Assembly (NCBI GenBank): GCA_003194525.1
Contig: NBIV01000048.1
Span: forward strand, 310,001-374,000
Length of the DNA: 64,000 nucleotides
Direction: 5' to 3'
Source of the DNA: Gracilariopsis chorda
Taxonomy: Eukaryota; Rhodophyta; Florideophyceae; Gracilariales; Gracilariaceae
This document shows, piece by piece, positions 46,301 to 54,459 of this stretch. The position numbers and the translations under genes are program-made. The notes beneath the pieces are model-generated. The model saw only the letters and a program-made list of their open reading frames with translations, ran no database searches and had not been told where the DNA came from. The first letter of the stretch is position 1; every line of letters begins with the position of its first letter.

Positions 46301-47308
46301 TCCAACAGCGGAACCTTGGCCATCGTAGTGGTCGTTGATGACTTACTGACATCTTGTAACTCCCGGTCTCTTCTGGAAGACTTCAAGACAGAGATGAAAA
46401 ACCTCTTTAAGGTTAAGGTCCTTGGAGAGGCGAAACGTTTCGTTGGATTTGACATAATTAGGGACAAGAACGGAATAAAGGTACAACAGAGCAGGTATAT
46501 TGACAAGATACTGCTGGAAAATTGTCTGGTTAACTCCAACGTTGTTCGAACGCCATTGCCGTCACAATGCGACATCACAGCTCGTCGACAGGACAAACGG
46601 CGTATTCCATCAGGCGTACATGACCGCTACCGGAAACTGGTAGGAAGTTTGATGTACTTAGCCGTCTCATCGAGGCCAGACATCATGTTTGCCGCTTCAA
46701 TGCTGGCAAGGCAGGTCCATGATCCATGCATGAGGCATTTTGGGCATGCGAAAAGAGTACTGAGATACTTTAATGGTACAAAGGGTCTTTGCTTGTTCTT
46801 TTCCGCTAATAACACAGCACCAATGGAGGCATACTGTGATTCAGATTGGGCCCGTTGTCGTGAGACGAGAAAGTCTACGACAGGATTATTTATAAAGGTG
46901 AAAGAAGCAACTGTAATGTGGACGACCAAGAAGCAAACTCTTGTTGCTCTGTCGTCTGAAGAGGCGGAGTACATTGCACTGTCATATTGTGGAAAAACAC
47001 TAATGTGGTTGCGTAGAATATTCTGGGAAGTACGCAACGAATCAGTTCTGGAGGATGAACCTCAAATGTACCCTATATCCATAGCAACGGACAGTTCGAT
47101 TGCTTTGTCGATCTTGAAGAGTCCGAAGGTCTCGGAAAGGAACAAGCATATTGCTCTAAAATATCACTACATGAAAGAGCTGCGGGAGACCAAGATAATT
47201 GACGTGAAGTCAATAAGGACTGATGTGCAAGCTGCGGACATAGTTACTAAGCCTGTTGTCTTTGACGAGCTCCGAAGACTGACATTACATTGTGGCTTGA
47301 CAAAGTAG
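43322..47308 (+). CDS. Gag-pol polyprotein of the Copia element
   Basis: 1328 residues from ATG. In order: a UBN2-type gag (about 1-200), a CCHC knuckle CWNCGRIGHIRAEC (about 239-252), an Asn-rich linker (about 258-290), protease (WLDSGASHVF, about 338), the pre-integrase motif WHEKLGHPGREK (about 461), the integrase core (HTDLTG, about 523; LDGAGE, about 590; HQSNGVAEKVIQDL), and RT with NMDISNAYLYGDL (about 918) and VVVDDLLTSC (about 1003). RNase H follows, with AYCDSDWARC (about 1173), and the end is KSIRTDVQAADIVTKPV. The domain order (integrase before RT) is diagnostic of Ty1/Copia. Gag and pol share a single frame. The whole set needed for retrotransposition is present. Confidence 0.95.
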   Translation: MDSETYQENKRIPRLRGGADYYTWRIYIRDLMHSLQSLFVLSEPRPNEGPAAARKRWDDADRKARSAIVQNLDTQPIVAVSELLEREHCSALEVWNKLESTYKKDNIQSKLNLRQKLSTLTFKDGDDVQRHLLELKTTYLELARLGDPLTEKERTATLLRTLPDSLMVITLLANATNMEYDQVVSLVRSEMDRRVHRASKYTTKATEAKKDGIHPYPAAKKTTTRRKQHAKGNKKGVVCWNCGRIGHIRAECWRKKNKNQQQPNNKNTNNNKHNKGGGRNNNRAWDSNNFTDAHNQGRPNANRHHGDRDRNHYRGFIALANASLHQDNITPTWLDSGASHVFIKDKSLFWEYHQTPPQTVNTCDHQSEIVGCGKIKLPLGTGLMLPAKDTPTFDSNLVSLSVLVNYVEVQYSNGFVIKDRTTGQVIQHSTPKDGLYPLPSPVSPPQVQAATHAPDNRAKDWHEKLGHPGREKLLTCIDLCQGVPKLSPDEVNNVICTPCIDAGTKRAPLQQSNSIVQRPLELTHTDLTGPLTPTSLEGSKYMQVLIDDNTRASSIYFLSKKKQFFESVRWYKARAETELPPNLMYRVRLDGAGENRSDDFVSYAMENGIVLEFTPPYAHQSNGVAEKVIQDLWKMARTLFFASKLPHELWEEAISHANYLRNRLPNHRAGMKVPYTLWFGRKLDFTNLRKFGQEGHAFIYRPETVANKKFLPCAIPGHFVGMQSPRTLYRIYIPSMGEVIKCGEADFKVTKESLPSIKDLMDFSSLRRYEAEKTMGEDDEDHLDSSLSHCLIAHSRSKDLGDDGRVSKSFEEARVMPGLAEAIDREYDALVERGTWKLIDREPGMKPLPFLWRFLAKLLSSDPLRILPKARCVARGYLQRPYLDYDPDDLYAPVARLETIRLLLAKAAAQGLILENMDISNAYLYGDLDEPLIMEQPQNASGSSLVPGKVCLLLKSIYGAKQAGQIWGSLMQNELLRLGFKQSSTDSRLYIYNSNSGTLAIVVVVDDLLTSCNSRSLLEDFKTEMKNLFKVKVLGEAKRFVGFDIIRDKNGIKVQQSRYIDKILLENCLVNSNVVRTPLPSQCDITARRQDKRRIPSGVHDRYRKLVGSLMYLAVSSRPDIMFAASMLARQVHDPCMRHFGHAKRVLRYFNGTKGLCLFFSANNTAPMEAYCDSDWARCRETRKSTTGLFIKVKEATVMWTTKKQTLVALSSEEAEYIALSYCGKTLMWLRRIFWEVRNESVLEDEPQMYPISIATDSSIALSILKSPKVSERNKHIALKYHYMKELRETKIIDVKSIRTDVQAADIVTKPVVFDELRRLTLHCGLTK

Positions 47309-47574
47309 TATTGCTACTTGTAAGTATTATCTGAATATTTTGATTTCTAACTAACCTTGCTTCTATACTACCAAGTTTTGTTTTGAAAGTAGATTCTCAT
47401 ATTTTATGGTGATTAGTATTGGATGTAGTAAGAGTATTATACCTTTTCCTAGACTATGGATTTTTCCTATAAAATTTTGCTGTGGTACAGGTTTTTAATG
47501 GTGGTTACAATGCTTCATAATCATAGAGTAGATTAGTCGCAATCTGCGCCGAATGACTTGCTTGCGAGGGACGG

Positions 47575-47730
47575 TGTGAATGGAGACACGCTGGCCACCA
47601 GTTGGGACGTGTTTTACAGTCCACTCGTCCCGACTGGAGGCACCAAATAAATGACCTTGCTGATCTGCCTTCACCAGCATGATGGGAGGAGGAAGAGAGT
47701 GGAGAAGCCACAAAGCTAGACACAGCTACA
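47575..47730 (+). repeat. 3' LTR of the Copia element
   Basis: 156 bp, TGTGAA...GCTACA, preceded by a purine-rich tract and followed by the CTTAT duplication. Confidence 0.9.
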
Positions 47731-48122
47731 CTTATCATCTTTGTAATGAAACAGGCACGGAATACGCGCCTGAGCCATAGATATGGGTGACAAGGCCTTG
47801 AGGTTTGCGTTATTTCTGGGCAGTTAGGTTTACGTTACCATGGAGTTAGGGTTCTGAGAGCTTCAGCTCATCTCACGTAAGATCCAAATCTGCTGCATCA
47901 TCAAAGCTTTTTGGGCCGCACAAATGGTGTACAGAATAATGTTTCTAATGTCGGTCCTCGTCCCCACTACTAGTTACTAGATCTGCCGTGTCAACAAAGA
48001 TTTGAGAAAATATGAAATGCACTACCCTTGGTGCATTTATTCTTCGGCGTCGTGTCTAGAATCTCATGCAGTACGGAAAATGGAAGAGCACTTCTCGTCT
48101 CAGAAATGTTGTCTGAAGATCC

Positions 48123-48130
48123 AATATAAG
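48123..48130 (+). promoter_or_regulatory. TATA-like box of HF4
   Basis: AATATAAG, preceded by a CC, lies 87-94 bases upstream of the HF4 ATG (48217). The remaining 5' flank from the Copia duplication (47736) to the start is about 480 bases and holds no other nameable feature. Confidence 0.4.
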
Positions 48131-48216
48131 AACATTTGCCCATCCTTGTTCTATCAGAGTCAGTCCGTGTGAACGTCAACATTTGTTTCAGAGCATCAGT
48201 ATTCCGTCTTTGCAGA

Positions 48217-49294
48217 ATGTCCATTGATCTTTTTTATCCAGGTAAGTTGAAAGGTGACACAACATTCGTTTACTAGATACTTGCAACTGACAATTACCTG
48301 ACCACATCTTCTCACCCTTTTCACAGAGAACCGGAATCGCGCGAAACGAGTTACAGAGCTGGTGGACGATGTTTCGGGAATGCAAAATGCCATACGAGAC
48401 AAAACCGACCAGCTCGATGAAGCCGATGCTCGGATTGTTCCGTTACTGAACGATCTGATGAGAAAGTATGGATTACGAACAGTCGACGATTTGATTGAGA
48501 GGGTAGTTGCCGAAATGCCTCCCAAACAGGAACAAGGAATTCGCAAGATTTTGGACGACTTGGACAAGACGAGTGCAAACATCGAGAAGTCATTCGGTGC
48601 CGTTACTTCTATAACCTTGTTCGCTGCGGCTGGAGGAGTGAGCGCAAAAGTCATTCAGCTCATGAAAAGTAATGCGATATACGTCAGCGCTCGCCTTACA
48701 ATGAAGGCATTCACTGTTGCCCTCCGTGGCGGGGCCAACGCTCTTGAGGAAGCAGGGGAGCTTTTCAAGGCTGCCAGTAAAGCATCTTCTACCTTGTCCA
48801 CTTCGTTTGAGACTACCACAAGCCTGGGCAAGGCTCTGAGATTTGTGAAAACAGCTGGTAAAGTCTTAACGGCGCTGGGAATCGTGGCAGATGTGGCGTT
48901 GTCAGTAATTGCTGCAGTTGAAGGCGCCAAGCAGCGCGATGAGCTTCGGAAACAAATCGAAGAAAATTTCAAGCGGAGAGTGACCGTAGCCTTCTTAACG
49001 GCGCTTGCATCAGCAGCTGTCTCCATGAATGGCAACATAGAGTCCATACTGTTGCTGGAGTCAATGAAGGGCAAGGATCCCAAAGTGGACAAGAACTTAC
49101 AGGAAGCAATTGACCTGCTCACAGAACCGATCGCGAGTTCAATTGAAGAGATGTGGGATCTTGTTTCTTACGAAAATGTAGCAGAGACCTGGACTAATTT
49201 AGATCGAAATAGAGGCAGCTGGATGGATGAAGATCCATCTCTTAAGGAAGTCATAACTGAGATGGAGACTGAGGAAGAAATAGATTTCACATGA
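48217..49294 (+). CDS. HF4: unrecognised helix-rich family protein (two exons)
   Basis: Join of exon 1 (48217-48241, 25 nt) and exon 2 (48327-49294); 330 residues, the same length as HF1. The 85-nt intron has GTAAGT and TTTTCACAG ends and the same phase as in HF1 and HF3. Exon 1 gives MSIDLFYP. Features: acidic coiled-coil-like N-terminus (about 15-95), hydrophobic segments at about 98-120 and 184-207, EGAKQRDELRKQIEENFKRR at about 206-225, and D.NRGSWMDEDPSL near the C-terminus. It aligns with HF1 along its whole length; many regions read nearly the same (ANALEEA.ELFKA, FVKTAG). No signal peptide is evident. Function unknown. A role at membranes is suggested by the paired hydrophobic helices but not shown. 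Confidence 0.87.
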
Positions 49295-49889
49295 ACGCTG
49301 ATGTTCCAGAGCTCGCGATAAACGGGAGCTTTGTGTTCTATGTTATTGGGCATCACTTCATCCGAGATTAGGTACGGTTTAGCTATAGTAAACCCATCTG
49401 AAGCAAAGAGTTGGCCTATCGCTTACTATGACAGTGATATGCTGATCTGCGGGTTAACTATGTTGTAAGGAACGAGTTGCTCTTGAAAAGCAATTAGGCA
49501 TCCCTCATTCTATTAGTCAAGAACTCTTGCGCAAAAGAATCCCGTTTTGAAGGAAACATCGACTGGATGTTGAGTTTAAACTATATTGGTATCTGCAATG
49601 TTCTGAGCCTTTCAAAGGGGCCTCAAAAGTAGTTACTGAGGGCACGGAAGTTTTCGTGATCTTTAGCGTCGACGACCACGCAGGGCCCAAATCTCGATCT
49701 CCGAGATCCTCGTACGCAGACATGTAGCTGTTTTGTTCTCTGCCATCCTGAAGTGATTGCTCGAGCTCCCATCCAGCCAACTTGGGAGCAGCGAAAACCC
49801 TCTTGGTCTTGCTGCAGGACTAGAGTCATACACTGCTTGTCTGTATTGCCTTTTCGGCTTTCTTTTCCCATTGACCAAAACGGCAAAGA

Positions 49890-50282
49890 ATGGAAGTTGA
49901 AGAACACGCTTTGGAAAGAACAATAACTCACTGGAACTCCATCGATAACGGCAGCTTTGGAGTTGTCGTGGACATCATGAACACCATCCTCATGAAGTCC
50001 ATGCATTACAGGCAACTACCATTAAACTACCATTCAGAGCAAAATCTACGAGTCATTTAAGGGAACGGGACATTGTCGTCGACCATCAAAGAAATGTGTA
50101 TTGTTCAGGTAATGTTATCTATGTGCCACGTTTACGTCATACATTTTGCATTGCTGCAGATCAAGAGCACTCCCGAAGGTGGAGTAGGTCGAACTCCGCA
50201 GAGCAAGATGCAAAATAGTCGCTTTTCGCAGCCAGCTGACAGTCCTCAGAGCATAATCAAAGCTCTGATTTCACTTGTGTAG
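49890..50282 (+). CDS. Tentative small gene or gene remnant convergent with the dioxygenase gene
   Basis: A plus-strand ATG at 49890 opens a 56-codon frame (MEVEEHALERTITHWNSIDN...) ending at 50060. Just downstream another stretch reads TLSSTIKEMCIVQ, a possible 51-nt intron with GTAATG and CTGCAG ends (50109-50159), then IKSTPEGGVGRTPQSKMQNS and a stop at 50282. The two parts could be exons of one gene whose first splice junction I cannot place, or decayed coding sequence. The end is 28 bases from the stop of the convergent dioxygenase gene. No similarity is recognised. The rest of 49295-49889 shows nothing I can support. Confidence 0.25.
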
Positions 50283-50309
50283 CAGGACATTCTTGCGCTT
50301 TAACGAAAA

Positions 50310-51119
50310 TTATGTGCTCGTAGCCGGCGCAAACTCCGACGCATTCATCGCAAGAACGCCAAAATCAAAAGATTGGTGAATCTTGGTGCCCTTAAATTTA
50401 TCACCAGCCGCACCCATAGCAGCATAAAGGGGCAGAAGATGATCATCTGTGGGATGATTGTCGCTGGAAAAGGGCGCTCTATCGCGATAGCTCAACAAGT
50501 TGTCCACATTATTAGCGTCAATCTCAGCATCAAACCATTCCAAAAAATTTTGTACACGTCTTTTGAACTCTGCGTCCCGTTGCTGATTTCGACCAGAAGA
50601 GAGCAGCACCGGCAAGTTATGGCTAATGTTTCCAGTTCCTATTACAGCGATATTTTGCTTCGGAAGCGATCGAAGAGCTCTGCCAATGTGATAGTGGTAG
50701 TTGGGTCCCTGCTCCGGATCAATGGACAACTGCACGATGGGAACATCCGCTTCAGGCCACACTAACGAAAGAGGGACCCATATTCCATGATCGAACCCTC
50801 GTTTCGCCACCTTGCTGACAGAAATACCCGCGTCCGAAATCAGGTTGAATACTTCATCGGCTAGTTTGGGATGCCCTGGGGCTGGATACTTTATCCCGAA
50901 GAGTCTTTGATCAAAGTTGCCGAAATCGTAAATGGTTTGCGGGGCGGGGTCGGTGACGACGCCAGCGTCAGATGTTTCGAAGTGGGCAGAGATTACGACG
51001 GCGGCACGTGGTTTGGAGTAACGAGAGCTCAGAGTAGAGAGGAACTTCCTCCCGGGCGTATTGCTCAACACCATGGTCGGCGCACCATGCGAGAGAAACA
51101 ATGGTGGAAAGGTTTGCAT
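50310..51119 (-). CDS. Extradiol ring-cleavage dioxygenase, LigB/DODA (class III subunit B) family
   Basis: Intronless, 269 residues from ATG, a normal length for the family. These enzymes are non-haem iron (or zinc-binding) dioxygenases that cleave catechol rings next to the hydroxyls, such as 4,5-DOPA dioxygenase in betalain-making plants and YgiD in E. coli. Family signposts are FLSHGAPTMV with His11, VISAHFET with His46, FDHGIWVPL with His111, GTGNISHNL with His167, and TDDHLLPLYAAMGAAGD near the C-terminus. His11, His46 and His167 occupy the positions of the family's metal ligands (from memory). The substrate cannot be told from sequence. No targeting peptide is visible, so a cytosolic place is likely. 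It is the one gene in the window with a clear metabolic identity. Confidence 0.93.
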   Translation of the reverse strand: MQTFPPLFLSHGAPTMVLSNTPGRKFLSTLSSRYSKPRAAVVISAHFETSDAGVVTDPAPQTIYDFGNFDQRLFGIKYPAPGHPKLADEVFNLISDAGISVSKVAKRGFDHGIWVPLSLVWPEADVPIVQLSIDPEQGPNYHYHIGRALRSLPKQNIAVIGTGNISHNLPVLLSSGRNQQRDAEFKRRVQNFLEWFDAEIDANNVDNLLSYRDRAPFSSDNHPTDDHLLPLYAAMGAAGDKFKGTKIHQSFDFGVLAMNASEFAPATST

Positions 51120-51712
51120 GTCTGCTGAAAGAATGAACAGAGAGGGAAAATATGTCTTGGATTTCGCCTAAGTTCAAAAACGACAAGTGAACAAGCCGGA
51201 AAGGGTGACTCACTGTTGAAATGTTGGATGGCACATCGAGGTTTTCGGAGAGTGGGAATTGGCGACAAATGGTCTTCACCAAGAGTGCTGTTCTTTAAGT
51301 GGATGAACTTGTTGTGCCATCGAGCAAGGGACGCATGTTTGGTTGCCAAAGGATTTGGGGCTTTGCCCCGTTAGAAATGGTGCCGTTGGAGACCGTCGTT
51401 TGACTTGTTTCGACGCTATTGCGATGAACACCGACTAAGCCTAAGTCCCACAGTGCGCGCACCAATGAGTGTTGACTTAATGTCGCATGCTAAACGGTTA
51501 GATAACTCTACTAGAGTAAGGTTAGAGAGTGGGTGTAACTTTATGCAGAAATTGCCAGAATAAGCCAATAAAAGTAAGCCAAGTTGCTCCGATTTGGCCA
51601 GCGCCATGGCAAATCTGGAGTTTAAAACGGGGGCATCCAGAAATTACCAGAACACCCCACAATCAAATATGAGCCAATGAAAAAGGGCCACGTCTCTTAA
51701 TTCTTGGTCGAT

Positions 51713-51965
51713 GCGTTGCCAGATTTCTAAGGCCCTTTCCACATATGGACATGGACATGGGTTTTTGGCACTGCACTGGGAAAAGAGTGAAAAATAATTC
51801 ATTTTTACTAAGCGAAAATTTAAAAACAAATCTGGTAGAAAGATTCCGAAGTGTCTCTTACGTGGGGTCGCTCTTTGAGCGACCCCAAAATCGTGGACAA
51901 TGGACAAGATAGATTTTTGTCCAAGTCTATATGTAGAAAGGTAGAAAGGGCCTAAACCTTTCACC
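51713..51965. repeat. Imperfect inverted repeat, possible MITE remnant
   Basis: The left arm (about 51715-51750: CCAGATTTCTAAGGCCCTTT then CCACATATGGAC) is answered by an inverted right arm (about 51921-51965: CTATATGTAGAAAG...AAAGGGCCTA...CCAGATTTTC). A shorter perfect hairpin lies between them (GGGGTCGCTC/GAGCGACCCC at about 51865-51890). No target duplication was identified. The rest of 51120-52560 contains no supported gene; a TATA-like AGATAAAAACC near 52170 may mark an old LTR. Confidence 0.35.
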
Positions 51966-52559
51966 AGATTTTCATTCTGGTGCTGCCGCCCGTATCATTC
52001 ATTGTGTGGATTTGCGAGATCGTTGTACGCGCATCTGGCACGCCTGTCACTTCACTCCGTGCACTCCGTGATCGAGATATGCGCCGCTTCCGCGCATTTC
52101 AGTAGTGAGCTGAACCCCAAGGGCGTAGGGCAGACAATACAGAGGAGGAGACCTGTCTAGTCTCAACGGGAGATAAAAACCAGACAGGCGGGGCCCCCTT
52201 CTTTGTCCCGTTCATTTTCAAGCCCCTGTAGGCTCTCTGCGTACGCTTTGCAAGCTCCTTTTTGTGGCGATTACAACAGATTGACGACTAAAAAGCGGCT
52301 GAAGTGGCTCGCCTTGTTGCTTATAGATCAATTACTTCTGTTGCACTCATCTGAATATTACGTAAATGGAGATATCAACGATCACACATAGCGGCACAGG
52401 ACACGAAAATGAGCCGTCTACATCAGAGTTGGTTCGTGGATCATACCTCCTGCAAAAACTATCTCTTTCATGGCACCTAAACCCAGTTTATTCTGGTGAC
52501 AAACTTCACAAGTTCAAAAGTAGTCAACGACATGCTTCCTGGTGGGTATAAATAGCGAA

Positions 52560-53560
52560 TAGTTGACAGCACTACCAAATTGCCTTAAATTGTGTAATGA
52601 GTAGTAAATAGGTCGCTTAAATTTTGTGGACGTACTGAATACAGGAGAATTCAAGAGACTCATAGAAGGTCTCAAAGGGATATATTTTTGTAGCTCCTCG
52701 CCCTATAGCTACACGGGCACTATATCGAGTTTAGCGAGGTTTTGGACTAGAAAAACAGAATAAGAAGGGTCTTGAAATCCATGATGAAGCAATGAAAAGT
52801 CGGTCCAACCTAAACTCTTTCTAGCCTAATCAAAATTGGTAGCATTGCATGCTATTAAAGTCTCGCTGTACAACGTTCTTGGCCCTTTTTGGCTACTTCT
52901 TTCCCTTCTCGCTGCTTGGTTGTCTTTGCAAATCTCGATGGACAAAGACATTATGAAAAGGCTACCGAAAGTTGCTGCGCGATGAGGAGAATTTTTTACG
53001 ATGTGGGCATTGCGCTTCGAGGCTATTCTGGAATCGTAAGACCTACTGACGCTGGTAAGATGTGATCCAGCTGCGAACTCGAGTGGCGGAGGTACTTAAT
53101 CACTATACAAAGATACCATAAAAAATATTTCAAAGATTCGAATGTACTTGATGCAGTCCTTCGCAGAGACACTGATGCGCACTCTCTATAGTGAGCGACG
53201 CAACCTTTATATGATTTCTAAGAAGCTTAGAGAGATTTAAGCAACCACAAACCGGCTACAAGGGTTCAAAGCCAGACTTAACTCCGTACGACAAGATACT
53301 CAGAGAAAAGGACGATGTCAGAGTTCGTTGACTAGCTTAAGTCTTTGTTTCTCCGACCGGAATGTATACATAGCGCAATGGAAGAGTTGATGCAGGTAGC
53401 AATACTGCTTTCTAGCTTTGGAAGCTTTAACGAATCACCTTATGGAGCCGTGGTGTTCGCTCTACAAACAATGATGGACAAAGAACTCACCTGGGACAGA
53501 GCCACCGCTAGCTTTCTTCTATAGTATGACCCGGGAGGTCCTCAATCGAGCGCTATTTCT
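52560..53560 (+). mobile_element. Decayed Copia gag remnant
   Basis: Fossil. A stretch around 53395-53530 reads MQVAILLSSFGSFNESPYGA and then ELTWDRATASFLL, which has the pattern of the UBN2 part of Copia gag (LLxSLPxSY....L..EL..). The rest is too decayed to place and no LTR is assigned. It is broken and old. Confidence 0.4.
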
Positions 53561-53963
53561 TTTCAGTTACTACTGCTTTGGCCTTGCATCACTGTACCAT
53601 GTTTTCAACACTAGCTTTTGCAAAGAAACCAGCACAGACGCTAGTTCAACGTCTGCTGACCCTCTTCTCCGCGACCTCTCGCAACTTCGTTTTTTCAAGC
53701 TTTCGAAAGGCACGGATTAAAGGCAGGTCTTAGGCTACACCGATGCAGCGATTTGAAGTTCCAAGGGTACGAACCACACCGAGACTAGACGGCGGTGGCT
53801 CACACATAGATCCACTGATGCCAAAAATAGAAATAGCCGTAAATTCTGTTTGTAGGTCTACCATTTAGCCCTATAGCGTAGGTATTCCTATCCAGTGAGA
53901 ACCGTTGCAAGTAGAACTTATATATATTTAGACATTTCGTGGAATCCATGTCTTGAGTGTAAC

Positions 53964-54408
53964 TGTTGATGTTAGCGAGTATCATTTCGAACGGCTGGAT
54001 GTCCGAAGCGAAAGCAACTTGCAGAAGAAGCTTCACTACGTTACACAGAACCGTGAGCCTTGTACCGCAGGAAAGCTTAGGAAAAGAAAGGCTTGAAGTA
54101 GGCGTGCCCTGCTGTAGAGAGAGCAGCACGCCAACAGCGACGTGAGAACGTTTGAGCAAGAACCGTTCAAGCTAGACGTACACAAGAGAACGTATTCTTT
54201 ATTGTATAGAACAGCTAGAAATCCTGTACTACACGGAGTAGCACAAAAATGCAGAGCTGTCGTACGAAGTATAAAAAGACCGATCACCCGCAGAAGAGCA
54301 GTGATCGGGGGCATCCTGGTGAGGAGATCCGGGGTCCTTGTGCCTGTTCCTGTTGCCCGCGCTACTGCACTCACGTCATCGCACTCTGCAACCCTGTTCT
54401 GATCAACA
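53964..54408 (+). repeat. 5' LTR of family B
   Basis: 445 bp. TATAAAAAG lies at 54270, followed 66 bases later by CCTTGTGCCTGT, the same promoter layout as in family A. A Gly/Cys-poor frame through the LTR is incidental. Confidence 0.95.
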
Positions 54409-54459
54409 AAGCGCTTTGATCTCTTTCTGCAAAGAGTAATAGAACGGTTTTGGAGCAAG

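Larger units (their letters stand above)
41539..47730 (+). mobile_element. Ty1/Copia LTR retrotransposon, looks whole
   Basis: Length 6192 bp, with short 156-bp LTRs (41539-41694, 47575-47730; the right copy begins TGTGAATGG and both end GCTACA). A CTTAT target-site duplication lies at 41534-41538 and 47731-47735. TGGTAGCATCGCATG directly after the 5' LTR is a primer-binding site of the initiator-Met tRNA type, and GCGAGGGACGG before the 3' LTR is the polypurine tract. By eye the LTRs differ at about 6 of 156 positions, so it is older than the Gypsy insertions. It has an unusually long leader (1.6 kb) with a minisatellite, and one open frame. It splits the 5' region shared by HF3 and HF4. Confidence 0.95.
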
